Source: Enterobacter vonholyi | GTDB lineage: Bacteria > Pseudomonadota > Gammaproteobacteria > Enterobacterales > Enterobacteriaceae | Reading direction: 5' to 3' | Length of the DNA stretch: 64,000 bases | Assembly (NCBI RefSeq): GCF_008364555.1 | Contig: NZ_VTUC01000038.1 | Coordinates: 273,170-337,169, forward strand | In this document: positions 35,130 through 44,442 of the stretch, piece by piece | How the letters are laid out: every line of letters starts with the position of its first letter | Numbering within the stretch: the first letter of the stretch is position 1 | Notes under the pieces: model-generated | Told to the model about the DNA's origin: nothing | Databases searched by the model: none | The model's input: only the letters and a program-made list of their open reading frames with translations | Translations under genes and position numbers: made by a program

Positions 35130-38100
35130 TTACCCTTCCTGCGCCGCCAGCGGCAGCGCAAACGCAAACACAGTGCCGTACGGCTCCCGGCGGCGCGCGC
35201 TCAGCTTCCCGCAGTGGCGCTCGATGATGCTGGCGCTGATGGTCAGCCCCATCCCCATTCCCTGTGGCTTGGTGGAATAGAACGAGTCAAAAATCTGCTC
35301 CAGCCGCTCGGGCTCAATGCCGCTGCCGGTATCGGCAATCTCGACGATCGCTTTCCCGTCCGCGTTGGCGGTGCTAAGGGTAATGGTGCTGGCGCGATCC
35401 TTCACCTCGGCCATCGCCTCTACCGCGTTCATCACCAGATTCAACAGTACCTGCTGGATCTGCACGCTATCGCCGGTGATAAAGCTGTCGCTGGCGTTCA
35501 ACAGATAATCAACGCTTATGTGTCGCTGCTCCAGCTCGCTGCGCGAAAGCGCGATGATATGGTGGATCAGATAGTGCAGATCGATGCGCGAGAAGGTGGG
35601 ATCCTGCTTGCGCGTCAGGGACTGAATGCTGCGAATGATCTCCCCCGCCCGCGCGCCTTCCGCGGCGATCTCCTCCAGCCCTTCCCGCACTTTATCCAGC
35701 CGGGCGGGCTCGCGGCTGAGCCAGCGCAGGCTCGCTCCGGCGTTCGAGACGATCGACATCAGCGGCTGGTTGATCTCATGGGCGATGGAGGAGGTCAGCT
35801 GTCCGACGGTGGTGGCCCGGGACACCCGCGCCAGATCCGCCTGCGCCACCCGCATGGCATCCTCCGCGGCGCGCTGGCTGGTGATATCGGTGATAATGCC
35901 GTAGTACTCGTTCACCTCGCTGCCCACGCCCACCGGATCGCCAATTCCGAGGATGTAGCGCGTCGAGCCATCGGGACGCTTGACGCGAAACTCCGCGCGC
36001 ATGGAGAGACCTTCGCGCACGCTTTGGGTGACGATGGCGCTGATGCGGGCGTAATCGTCCTCATGGACGAAGGTCAAAAACTCTGCCATGGAGATCATCT
36101 TTTGCTGCTCGGGCAGGCCGAGAATGCGGGCGTACTCTTCCGAGACATACATCAGATCCTGCTCCAGTTCCCAGCGCCAGCTGCCGGTGTGGCTGATCTG
36201 CTCGCCCAGCATCAGCGAGGTCTGGCTGGATCGCAGCTCTTTCTCCACCCGGCGGCGCTGGATGTTCTCCGCCAGCAGCTCGGCGTACAGCCGCGCCGTC
36301 TCCAGGGATACCGCTGCCTGCGCGCCCAGCAGGCTCACCACGCGCGAGTGCTCGGCGGTGAAGACCTCCGGCATCAGGCGGTTTTCGAGATAGAGCACGC
36401 CCACCAGCCGCGCCTGTTTGAACATCGGAACGCACATGACCGCCGCCCCCGAGGTCACAAGATAAGGGTCCTGGCTGAAGGGATGGAACTCCTCCGGCCT
36501 GCCGGTGCGGATCTCCTGCCCGGTGCGGATCACCGCCGCCAGCACCGACAGCGGCAGGTCGGTCGCCGTCGGCACGTCTTTCAGGATCCGCACCCGCACG
36601 CCCTCGGTGCTGGTCCAGGCGCTGGCCTCGATCTCAGGAATAAGGTTATCGCTCACGCGCAGCAGCAGGCCACGCTGCGCCCCGGCGCGTTCGAGCAGGA
36701 TGGTCATCAGGTTTTCGATCAGGCGCTCAAGATTAATCTCTTCCGACAGCGCGCGGGAGGCTTTGATCACGCTTTGCAGATCGCGGATGGTCTCGTTCTG
36801 GGCGAACGCCACCGTGTCGTAGGCGCTGGCCTGCCCGGAGGCCAGCAGGTGCGGGAAATCCTGCTCCAGCTGGCGCACCTTGGCCTGCGCGCCCGCGCGC
36901 CCCCAGGCGGCAATAGAGCCGCGGAAGTGGGCGTCCGAGGCGGTCGGGTAGCCGCAGGCCAGCGCAAAGCGCCCCGCCAGCTCGTGGGCCAGGGCGTTGA
37001 TCGGGTTAAACCCGCCCTCGCGGGAGAGCCGGACCGCCTTCTCATACTGCTCAAGCGCAATGCTGTTCATCCCGTCCAGACGCACGATTTCGGCGTAGAT
37101 CAGCGCCTCTTTATCCGCGAACGTGCCGGGATTAACGCGCGCCCAGAGGGCGATTTTGTCATAGTGAGCGTGAATGCTGCGGCGGTGGTTCGCCGAGAAG
37201 GTCTCCGGCGTCAGCTGACGGGAAAGCGCCAGCGCGCTGTAAAGATGGTAATCCAGCAGATGGATGTGCCCCGGCGCAGACCACGCGTACCACCCCGCCA
37301 TCTCCAGATCCGCCTGCGCGTCGGCATACTCCCCGCAGGTAAAGTGGGCCATACCGCGGTAGAGCCAGTACCAGAACAGCATGGTGGAGGTCTGCTCCGG
37401 CGCCTGCTCCGGCGACGCGGGCAGCAGCGCCTCCGGCAATACCTGCGACGCGGTCCAGGTGCCGATGACCGGCGTGCGCAGGAACTCAACGTAGCCGCGC
37501 TGCACCATCAAAATGGTCTCCACGTCCTGGAAGTGGGTTTTACGCACAAACGCCAGGCCGCGATCGATGCTGGTCAGCACCCCGTCCAGGTGATCGCCCC
37601 GCGAGAGGAAGTTAATCACCTGGTGGCAGGCCGCAAAGCAGGCCATCGTCATATCCCCGTGGGTCACCGCTGAGGTAAAACAGGCTTTCGCGCACTCGAT
37701 GGTAAACGACAAAGGCTGGGTCCAGACGCTGAGCTGGTCGAGCGGCAGCAGGGTTTTGGCTTCGAACGCATCGTAGCCGTGGCGATTCACCAGCTCGCGG
37801 GCCAGCGTGCCGTACTGGAACCCGAGGCGATATTCGGCGTAGCGGTGGCCAATCAGCACGCCAAACCAGGCCATCGCCGTGGTGGAGGCGCCGGTAATAC
37901 CGTGGTCGAGGGTCAGGTGCATCATGCGGCAGAGCAGTAAAAAGTGCAGGCGCGGGCAGATGAAGCTGGCGCAAATGCTGGCGCTGTAGAGCAGGTTCAT
38001 CACCGCTTCGGTTTCAGGGTTATCCATCCGCGACAGCTGGGCAAACAGGTTTTGTGGCGCGTCATTCGCGCGGTTGCAGAAGTGTTCCCAGGCCTCGTCG

Positions 38101-40712
38101 CAGTCGGCATCCTCCGGATAGCGGCCGATCTGAATACCAAAGACCCCCAGCCAGCAGAGCGCCGCCTCCAGCGCCAGACGGCTGTCCGACTGGCGAATGT
38201 ACACTTCCACCAGCAGATTGGCCGCCAGCGCCTTTTCGGTCAGCCCGCCGGGGCAGCCGAGGATCGCGTCACACAGCTCGCGGGTCCGCTCCAGGTGCCC
38301 CAGCGCAAACTCGCAGCCCGCCTCTTCAATATCGAGCATAAAGTCCGACACCGTCCCGGCGTTGCCCAGCGCTCTGGCGGTCTGGATATAGCTGAGTGCC
38401 GACGGGTAATCTCCCGAGCGCTTCGCGCGCCGCGCGGCCAGCAGGCTCAGCTCGCGGAACATCTGGCGCTGCGGCGCGGGCTGAATGCTGTCCAGCGCGG
38501 CCGTGACGTGGTGAACGGCGCGGAACAGCAGCTCGTTCCCGGCCGCCTGGCGCGCGGCGTCGGCCAGCAGGCTGGCAGTCGTCAGGTGAATATGGCTTTT
38601 CTCATGCCGATCCAGCAGCGCGAAGGCGGCCTCCTGTACCCGGTCGTGGGTGAAGGAATACGCTTTTTCCGTCAGCACGATGAGCTGGGCCATCACCGCC
38701 GGGTGCAGCGCATAGCGCATTTCCGCCATCGACATGCCGACAACGCGGCAGACCATCTCCATCTCGCCCGTGCCGCCAAGGCAGGCGATGCTGCCCAGCA
38801 GGTGACGCGTCTCGTCGGGCAGTTCTTCGAGCTGCTCCAGCACCAGGGTGACCACGTTTTCGGTGTAATGCCGGGCGCGGATCGCCTGCAGATCGTAATG
38901 CCACTTGTCCTGATATTTGTTGTGTACCACCAGCCCGTCATCAACGATACGGCGGAAAAACTCGTGCACAAAGAGCGGGTTACCCCCGGTCTTCTCGTGG
39001 ATCAGCGTGGCGAGATCGGCCGTCGCCGTGCTGCGGGTGCGAAATACCGTCCCCAGCCAGCGGGACACGGCTTTGACAGAGAGCGCCTGCGGGACAATTT
39101 CGCTCGCGTGCTCTGCCGCCTCCGGCAGGCCCGCCAGCTGCTGTTGCAGTGCGGGGTCGGACAACGAACCGATGTCGCGGTGCGCCACAACCACCAGCAG
39201 CGGGATAGAGCCGCAGTTCATCAGCAGATATTTGAGCGTGTGCAGGCTGGCAGCGTCGCTCCACTGGAGATCGTCGAGCACCAGCACCAGCGGGCAGCCC
39301 TGCGAGGCAAAGGTCTTCACCAGCGCCAGCACCATATGGCTGAAGCGCGCCCGGGCATCAATGGAAAACGTATCCGTCGAGAAGCGCGGCTTGCTCTCAA
39401 GCAGCAGTCCCAGCTCGGGCACCAGGCTGACGGCCAGCGCCTCGTGTCCCTCCAGGGCGCGAGACAGGCGGATTTTCCACTTCGCCACGTCGTTTACGGG
39501 CAGCCCCAGCAGGTGCAGCGTCAGGGCGCGGAACGCAGAGCTTAATACGCCGTAAGGCAACGACGGTGAAAACTGATCGACTTTGCCCACCGCCAGCAGC
39601 ACCGTACGCTGCTGCAGCGTTTTAAGCGCCGTCGCGATAATGGAGGATTTGCCGATCCCGGACGGCCCGCCGATCGTCACCAGCTCCGGTACCAGGCTCT
39701 GCCCCACCCGCTCAAACGCGGCAACGACATCATTCGCCTGCGGATGCGTCGCAAACAGGGAGTCCGCCAGATGGATCGCCGGAGTGCGGTCCTGCTGACC
39801 GGGGGTAAAGGCGACGATCTCGCCCTCGCAGGTCAACGTCGCCTGACAGCGGCGGAGGTCGGCAATCAGCCCGTCGACCGTCTGGTAGCGGTTATCAGGG
39901 TTCTTTTCCAGCAGCTTCAGGATGATGGTCGACAGCATTCCCGGCACGTCCGGGCGGATCGCATCCGGGGCCAGCGGCGCCGAGGCAATATGATAGTGCG
40001 CCCAGTTGGTCTGCTCGTCCTCTCCCAGCTCAAACGGCAGGCGTCCGGTCAGGAGTTCATACAGCACCATGCCGAGGCTGTAGAGATCGCTGCGGCTGTC
40101 GACGGGGCGCTGGGTGCGGGTGGTATGCTCTGGAGACATATAGGCGGGAGTGCCGCCGGACACGGCAAGCCGGGTCTGGGTGAAGGCTCCGGAGAGGCTA
40201 CAGGAGAGGCCAAAGCTGCCCAGACGGCAGGTGGCATCGTGATGAACAAAAATCGTGCCGGGCTTGATATCGCCGTGGATCAGGTTTTGCAGATGCATCT
40301 GGCGCAGGGGAACGCAGATCTGAATCGCCATCTCGATAAAGCGCGTGATACCCGAGATCGCCCTGCCCGCGCGCCGCGCCAGCAGCTCAAACGCAAACGG
40401 CGCATACACCAGCGCGAAGCGCCCCCGGTACTGGGTGGATGCGACGGCGCGAATGGCCCAGCTGTCCTGCAGCGCGTCACGCAGCGCAAACTCGTTTTTC
40501 AGCAGCCGGGTGGCCCGCTCTTCCTCTTCATCGCTGACCGCGGTGGCGATAATAAATGAGCCGCCGGAATGAGGATGTCGCGCGTGCATCCAGGCGATTC
40601 CGCCCTCCTGCGCCAGCACGGTAAAAATCACATCCTCTTTAAGGACAAAAACCCGCCCCTGGTGAAGATTCCCCTGGGCGGGCCAGAATGCAGGCTGCTC
40701 GTGTTCGTTCAT
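35130..40712 (-). CDS. Multi-domain kinase-like/AAA/GAF/PAS sensor histidine kinase
   Basis: An 1860-residue signalling protein. Order: Ser/Thr-kinase-like domain (about 1-280; LIHGDIKPGTIF near 144, SPEH near 195), AAA/NACHT-like ATPase (Walker A GPSGIGKSS near 345, Walker B LVLVLDDLQW near 485), a long helical repeat region (about 700-1270), GAF (about 1310-1460), PAS (about 1490-1610), HisKA (phospho-His in AHEINQP near 1644) and HATPase (NLVMNAVEAM, DTGSGIEP, GMGLTIS). The kinase domain seems inactive: the DFG motif reads GSFG (near 164) and no beta-3 lysine is evident. It follows the single receiver gene by nine bases and belongs to a regulator operon with XapX and isochorismatase genes. 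Confidence 0.9.
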   Translation of the reverse strand: MNEHEQPAFWPAQGNLHQGRVFVLKEDVIFTVLAQEGGIAWMHARHPHSGGSFIIATAVSDEEEERATRLLKNEFALRDALQDSWAIRAVASTQYRGRFALVYAPFAFELLARRAGRAISGITRFIEMAIQICVPLRQMHLQNLIHGDIKPGTIFVHHDATCRLGSFGLSCSLSGAFTQTRLAVSGGTPAYMSPEHTTRTQRPVDSRSDLYSLGMVLYELLTGRLPFELGEDEQTNWAHYHIASAPLAPDAIRPDVPGMLSTIILKLLEKNPDNRYQTVDGLIADLRRCQATLTCEGEIVAFTPGQQDRTPAIHLADSLFATHPQANDVVAAFERVGQSLVPELVTIGGPSGIGKSSIIATALKTLQQRTVLLAVGKVDQFSPSLPYGVLSSAFRALTLHLLGLPVNDVAKWKIRLSRALEGHEALAVSLVPELGLLLESKPRFSTDTFSIDARARFSHMVLALVKTFASQGCPLVLVLDDLQWSDAASLHTLKYLLMNCGSIPLLVVVAHRDIGSLSDPALQQQLAGLPEAAEHASEIVPQALSVKAVSRWLGTVFRTRSTATADLATLIHEKTGGNPLFVHEFFRRIVDDGLVVHNKYQDKWHYDLQAIRARHYTENVVTLVLEQLEELPDETRHLLGSIACLGGTGEMEMVCRVVGMSMAEMRYALHPAVMAQLIVLTEKAYSFTHDRVQEAAFALLDRHEKSHIHLTTASLLADAARQAAGNELLFRAVHHVTAALDSIQPAPQRQMFRELSLLAARRAKRSGDYPSALSYIQTARALGNAGTVSDFMLDIEEAGCEFALGHLERTRELCDAILGCPGGLTEKALAANLLVEVYIRQSDSRLALEAALCWLGVFGIQIGRYPEDADCDEAWEHFCNRANDAPQNLFAQLSRMDNPETEAVMNLLYSASICASFICPRLHFLLLCRMMHLTLDHGITGASTTAMAWFGVLIGHRYAEYRLGFQYGTLARELVNRHGYDAFEAKTLLPLDQLSVWTQPLSFTIECAKACFTSAVTHGDMTMACFAACHQVINFLSRGDHLDGVLTSIDRGLAFVRKTHFQDVETILMVQRGYVEFLRTPVIGTWTASQVLPEALLPASPEQAPEQTSTMLFWYWLYRGMAHFTCGEYADAQADLEMAGWYAWSAPGHIHLLDYHLYSALALSRQLTPETFSANHRRSIHAHYDKIALWARVNPGTFADKEALIYAEIVRLDGMNSIALEQYEKAVRLSREGGFNPINALAHELAGRFALACGYPTASDAHFRGSIAAWGRAGAQAKVRQLEQDFPHLLASGQASAYDTVAFAQNETIRDLQSVIKASRALSEEINLERLIENLMTILLERAGAQRGLLLRVSDNLIPEIEASAWTSTEGVRVRILKDVPTATDLPLSVLAAVIRTGQEIRTGRPEEFHPFSQDPYLVTSGAAVMCVPMFKQARLVGVLYLENRLMPEVFTAEHSRVVSLLGAQAAVSLETARLYAELLAENIQRRRVEKELRSSQTSLMLGEQISHTGSWRWELEQDLMYVSEEYARILGLPEQQKMISMAEFLTFVHEDDYARISAIVTQSVREGLSMRAEFRVKRPDGSTRYILGIGDPVGVGSEVNEYYGIITDITSQRAAEDAMRVAQADLARVSRATTVGQLTSSIAHEINQPLMSIVSNAGASLRWLSREPARLDKVREGLEEIAAEGARAGEIIRSIQSLTRKQDPTFSRIDLHYLIHHIIALSRSELEQRHISVDYLLNASDSFITGDSVQIQQVLLNLVMNAVEAMAEVKDRASTITLSTANADGKAIVEIADTGSGIEPERLEQIFDSFYSTKPQGMGMGLTISASIIERHCGKLSARRREPYGTVFAFALPLAAQEG

Positions 40713-40721
40713 CCGCGATCC

Positions 40722-41102
40722 TTATTGTCGGCGGGCCAGCTCCCGCTGAATATGATCCAGCAGAATATCGATGTTAATGGGCTTACGCAAAAATGCAGCG
40801 GCGCCCAGACCGAGAGCGTACCGCTGCATATTTTCATCAGCATGACCGGAGATAAAGAGCACGGGCGGAGGCGGTACGGCCAGCAGGCGCAGCTTTTCAA
40901 ACAGCTCCAGGCCGCTCATGCCCCGCAGCTTGATGTCGGTGATCACCAGCGCCGCGCCGGACAGGGCAAGCGGATGGCTCAGAAATACCTCTGCCGAATC
41001 AAACGTATCGGTCGAATACCCTTCCGACTCCAGGAGATTACTCAGCCCGCTGCGGACGGAACGTTCGTCATCAATGATGGCAATGCGCCACGGCAGCGTC
41101 AT
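40722..41102 (-). CDS. Single-domain receiver protein
   Basis: A 126-residue CheY-like receiver: acidic pair IIDDERSV, phospho-Asp in LVITDIKLRGMSG, Thr/Ser switch in LFISGHA and Lys in FLRKPIN. There is no output domain. It is encoded just ahead of the large histidine kinase and may act as a phosphate sink or feed the kinase, with the FixJ-type regulator giving the transcriptional output. Confidence 0.88.
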   Translation of the reverse strand: MTLPWRIAIIDDERSVRSGLSNLLESEGYSTDTFDSAEVFLSHPLALSGAALVITDIKLRGMSGLELFEKLRLLAVPPPPVLFISGHADENMQRYALGLGAAAFLRKPINIDILLDHIQRELARRQ

Positions 41103-41125
41103 GCTGTCTTTCCTCTAAAAAATCA

Positions 41126-41386
41126 TTATACGTCGCGATCGTCCTTCGCGGGCGCAGGGGGTGCCGAGCCGCTGATTTTCGGTACGCATTCGTGACGAAA
41201 CCAGGCGAGGGTGAGCGGTTCGCGACTCAGTAAACGTCGTCCCACCGGGATGAGCTGTTCCCCCACCAGCATGCCGAACAGGCCAAGCAGGGCGACAACC
41301 GGCGGTGCCGGGGAATGAACGTCGAGCAGGGCGTAAATTACCCCAGCAACCACGCCGCACACCAGCGAAATTATCCATGCCTTCAT
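41126..41386 (-). CDS. XapX-domain membrane protein
   Basis: An 86-residue protein with two membrane helices (about 5-22 and 28-45) joined by VHSPAPPVVALLGLFGML, the XapX signature. A soluble tail with His and Cys (RHECVPK) follows. Function is unknown. The start overlaps the end of the other XapX gene by four bases (ATGA), so the two are translated together and may form a hetero-oligomer. Confidence 0.82.
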   Translation of the reverse strand: MKAWIISLVCGVVAGVIYALLDVHSPAPPVVALLGLFGMLVGEQLIPVGRRLLSREPLTLAWFRHECVPKISGSAPPAPAKDDRDV

Positions 41387-41604
41387 GAGGACGCTCCCGT
41401 CTGCGATTTAGCCTGCGGCACGGTCACCTGAGGAGGAGTCGCGCCGTCCCGGGATAAGAGATGGCGCGTCGCCTGTTCACCCGCCAGCATCCCCAGCAGG
41501 CCAATCAACGCCAGTGCGGGCGGCGCGGGGGAGCGCACCTTCAGCACGGCATACATCAGGCCAATCAACACGCCTGCCGCAAGGGATATCAGCCCAGTAC
41601 TCAT
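41383..41604 (-). CDS. XapX-domain membrane protein
   Basis: A 73-residue protein with two membrane helices and the XapX core RSPAPPALALIGLLGMLAGEQ. It resembles the following XapX gene and probably arose by tandem duplication. It lies 61 bases downstream of the isochorismatase gene and is the second gene of the regulator operon. Confidence 0.82.
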   Translation of the reverse strand: MSTGLISLAAGVLIGLMYAVLKVRSPAPPALALIGLLGMLAGEQATRHLLSRDGATPPQVTVPQAKSQTGASS

Positions 41605-41665
41605 TATGAACTCCAGAGAAAGAGGCAGCGGCGAGCCGGATGAGGGACCAGCCCGCCAGCGGAAC

Positions 41666-42352
41666 TTAGCGAGCCGGGACCGGCGCTAAGGTGCGGTGCT
41701 CGCTCTTCTGGCGAGACGGCGCTTTATGCACCATGGTGTAGGCGTAATCCACGCCCATGCCGTACGCGCCGGAGTGCTCGCGCACGATGTCCATCACCGC
41801 GGTATAGGTCTCTTTACGCGCCCAGTCGCGCTGCCACTCCAGCATCACCTGCTGCCAGGTCACCGGGATCACGCCCGCCTGGATCATGCGCTGCATCGCG
41901 TAGTCGTGGGCTTCTTTGGAGGTGCCGCCGGACGCGTCCGCCACCATATAAATTTCGTAGTCGCCTTCGAGCATCGCGCAGAGAGCGAAGCTGTTATTGC
42001 ACACTTCGGTCCACAGACCGGCAACCACCACCTTCTTCTTGCCGTTGGCCTTCAGCGCGTCACGCACCTTCTGGTCGTCCCAGGAGTTCATGGAGGTACG
42101 CTCCAGAATGTCCTGGCCCGGGAACACGTCCAGCAGTTCCGGATAGGTATTGCCGGAGAAGCTTTCGGTCTCAACGGTGGTGATGATGGTTGGAATGTTG
42201 AACACCTTAGCCGCTTTCGCCAGCGCCACGGTGTTGTTTTTCAGCACCTGACGGTCAATAGACTGCACGCCAAACGCCATCTGAGGCTGGTGATCGATAA
42301 AGATTACCTGACAGTTAGCAGGGGTTAACACTTCGAGCTTTGAAGAGGTCAT
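41666..42352 (-). CDS. Isochorismatase-family hydrolase
   Basis: A 228-residue cysteine hydrolase of the isochorismatase-like fold. Catalytic residues visible: D20 in IFIDHQ and C118 in GLWTEVCNN, with a lysine nearby in KKKVVVAG. It is related to E. coli YcaC but differs enough to be a separate group. The substrate is not known. It is the first gene of the minus-strand operon and faces the amidohydrolase operon across a promoter region with four GTATA repeats, suggesting common control. Confidence 0.88.
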   Translation of the reverse strand: MTSSKLEVLTPANCQVIFIDHQPQMAFGVQSIDRQVLKNNTVALAKAAKVFNIPTIITTVETESFSGNTYPELLDVFPGQDILERTSMNSWDDQKVRDALKANGKKKVVVAGLWTEVCNNSFALCAMLEGDYEIYMVADASGGTSKEAHDYAMQRMIQAGVIPVTWQQVMLEWQRDWARKETYTAVMDIVREHSGAYGMGVDYAYTMVHKAPSRQKSEHRTLAPVPAR

Positions 42353-42453
42353 AGCATTTTCCAGTGGTTAAGGGTAGAAATCGCCGCGAGCGCCGCGACG
42401 ATAAAGTCACTCTCATCCTGCGGTTTTCCCTCTCCGCGCGTAATTATCTCTTC

Positions 42454-42517
42454 GTATAGTTAACCTTAGGTATAGTTATACTTTGGTATACCTATCCTAT
42501 TGTATAACTGGATCTTT
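42454..42517. promoter_or_regulatory. Four direct repeats of GTATA with exact 16-base spacing
   Basis: GTATA begins at 42454, 42470, 42486 and 42502, giving a strictly regular 16-base period; the first two copies continue GTATAGTTA. The array lies between the divergent isochorismatase and amidohydrolase genes, ending about 55 bases before the amidohydrolase ATG. Such regular repeats are typical of cooperative regulator binding. Confidence 0.6.
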
Positions 42518-42570
42518 GCCGAAACCGGTTCCCATAATCCTGACCATTCCCCTCTCAGTCAGGAGCAGTT

Positions 42571-44442
42571 ATGGTTACCCTCGGTAAAGCCGATCTCATT
42601 CTGGTTAACGGCCAGTTTCACACCGTCGATCGCGAGAACCCCGTCGCGGAAGCCGTTGCCGTGCGCGACGGAAAATTTCTGGAAGTGGGTACCGTCGCCG
42701 AGGTGATGCAACACCACTGCGAAGGCACCAAAGTGGTCGACTTAAAAAGCCACACCGCCATCCCCGGCCTGAACGACTCGCACCTGCACCTGATCCGCGG
42801 CGGGCTGAACTACAACCTCGAGCTGCGCTGGGAAGGCGTGCCCTCGCTGGCCGACGCCCTGCGGATGCTGAAAGAGCAGGCCCTGCGCACGCCGTCGCCC
42901 CAGTGGGTGCGCGTGGTGGGCGGCTGGACCGAGTTCCAGTTTGCCGAGCGCCGCATGCCGACCCTGGACGAAATTAACGACGCCGCGCCGGATACCCCGG
43001 TCTTCATCCTGCACCTGTATGACCGCGCCCTGCTCAACCGCGCCGCGCTGAAGGTGGTCGGCTACACCAAAGACACGCCAAACCCGCCGGGCGGCGAGAT
43101 CCAGCGCGACGCCAACGGCAACCCGACCGGGATGCTGATTGCCCGTCCGAACGCCATGATCCTCTACGCCACGCTGGCCAAAGGGCCGAAGCTGCCGCTG
43201 GAGCAGCAGGTTAACTCCACCCGTCAGTTCATGCGCGAGCTGAACCGTCTGGGGCTGACCAGCGCCATCGACGCGGGCGGCGGCTTCCAGAACTACCCGG
43301 AAGATTACGAGGTGATTGCCGAGCTGCACGAGAAAAAGCAGATGACCATCCGCATCGCCTACAACCTCTTTACCCAGCGTCCGGGCCACGAGCTGGAAGA
43401 CTTTGAAAAATGGACCGACATGCTCACGCCGGGCCAGGGCAGCGACTTCTTCCGCCACAACGGCGCGGGCGAGATGCTGGTCTTCTCCGCCGCCGATTTT
43501 GAAGACTTCCTCGAGCCGCGCCCGGACCTCGCGCCGGGCATGGAGGACGAGCTGGAGCGCGTGGTGCGCCATCTGGTGGAGCACCGCTGGCCGTTCCGCC
43601 TGCACGCTACCTATAACGAATCCATCAGCCGCATGCTGGACGTCTTCGAGAAGGTGAACCGCGACATTCCGTTCAACGGCCTGCACTGGTTCTTCGACCA
43701 CGCGGAAACCGTTACCCAGGCCAACATCGACCGCATCAAAGCGCTCGGCGGCGGCATTGCCGTGCAGCACCGCATGGCCTTCCAGGGCGAGTACTTTGCC
43801 GAACGCTACGGCATTGAAGCCACCCGCCACACGCCGCCGGTAGCGAAAATGCTTGAGACCGGCGTGCCGGTGGGCTTAGGAACGGACGCCACCCGCGTGG
43901 CGAGCTACAACCCGTGGACCGCGCTCTACTGGCTGGTCTCCGGTCGCACCGTCGGCGGGATGCAGATGTACGATCACAGCGCCCGTCTGGATCGCGATAC
44001 CGCCCTGATGCTCTGGACCCAGGGCAGCGCGTGGTTCTCCAGCGAGCAGAACCAGAAGGGGCAGATCAAGGTCGGCCAGCTCGCCGATCTGGCCGTTCTC
44101 AGCAAAGACTACTTCCGCGTGCCGGAAGAGGAGATCAAGGGCATCGAGTCCGTCCTGACGGTGGTGAACGGCGACATCGTTTACGCCGCAGGCAGCTTTG
44201 GTCCGCTCGCGCCGCCTGCTATTCCGGTTCTGCCCGAGTGGTCCCCGGTGGTGAAGGTGCCGGGCCACTACCGCAGCGCGCCGCCGCAGGCCGCACGCGT
44301 GGGCATGAGCGCCGTCCACCACTGCAGCGGCCCGTGCGGGGTTCACAGCCACCAGCATGATTTCGCCCGCACCTCAGAGATGCCGGTGTCAGACGATAAC
44401 GCTTTCTGGGGGGCGCTGGGCTGCAGCTGCTTTGCTTTCTGA
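42571..44442 (+). CDS. YtcJ-like amidohydrolase
   Basis: A 623-residue metal-dependent hydrolase of the amidohydrolase-3 (YtcJ) group. The first metal site is in LNDSHLHLIRGG (HxH near 70); later ligands are expected in the HWFFDHAE and GLGTDATR regions. No signal peptide is seen. The last 40 residues are rich in Cys and His (HHCSGPCGVHSHQHDF), an uncommon tail. A strong AGGAGCAG site precedes the start. Its stop overlaps the DoxX ATG (TGATG). The substrate is probably a small amide or carbamate, but this is inferred. Confidence 0.87.
   Translation: MVTLGKADLILVNGQFHTVDRENPVAEAVAVRDGKFLEVGTVAEVMQHHCEGTKVVDLKSHTAIPGLNDSHLHLIRGGLNYNLELRWEGVPSLADALRMLKEQALRTPSPQWVRVVGGWTEFQFAERRMPTLDEINDAAPDTPVFILHLYDRALLNRAALKVVGYTKDTPNPPGGEIQRDANGNPTGMLIARPNAMILYATLAKGPKLPLEQQVNSTRQFMRELNRLGLTSAIDAGGGFQNYPEDYEVIAELHEKKQMTIRIAYNLFTQRPGHELEDFEKWTDMLTPGQGSDFFRHNGAGEMLVFSAADFEDFLEPRPDLAPGMEDELERVVRHLVEHRWPFRLHATYNESISRMLDVFEKVNRDIPFNGLHWFFDHAETVTQANIDRIKALGGGIAVQHRMAFQGEYFAERYGIEATRHTPPVAKMLETGVPVGLGTDATRVASYNPWTALYWLVSGRTVGGMQMYDHSARLDRDTALMLWTQGSAWFSSEQNQKGQIKVGQLADLAVLSKDYFRVPEEEIKGIESVLTVVNGDIVYAAGSFGPLAPPAIPVLPEWSPVVKVPGHYRSAPPQAARVGMSAVHHCSGPCGVHSHQHDFARTSEMPVSDDNAFWGALGCSCFAF

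Noticed and set aside
35214..37673. Long open frame (819 codons) on the plus strand opposite the giant histidine kinase
   Set aside because: It is antisense to a gene with clear GAF/PAS/HisKA motifs, is rich in Arg/Gly/His with no recognisable domain, and results from GC-rich codon bias.
37944..39545. Long open frame (533 codons) on the plus strand opposite the AAA and helical region of the same kinase
   Set aside because: Composition is that of a shadow frame; no motif or ribosome binding site.
42742..43830. 362-codon frame opposite the amidohydrolase
   Set aside because: Shadow of a GC-rich gene; no protein similarity seen.
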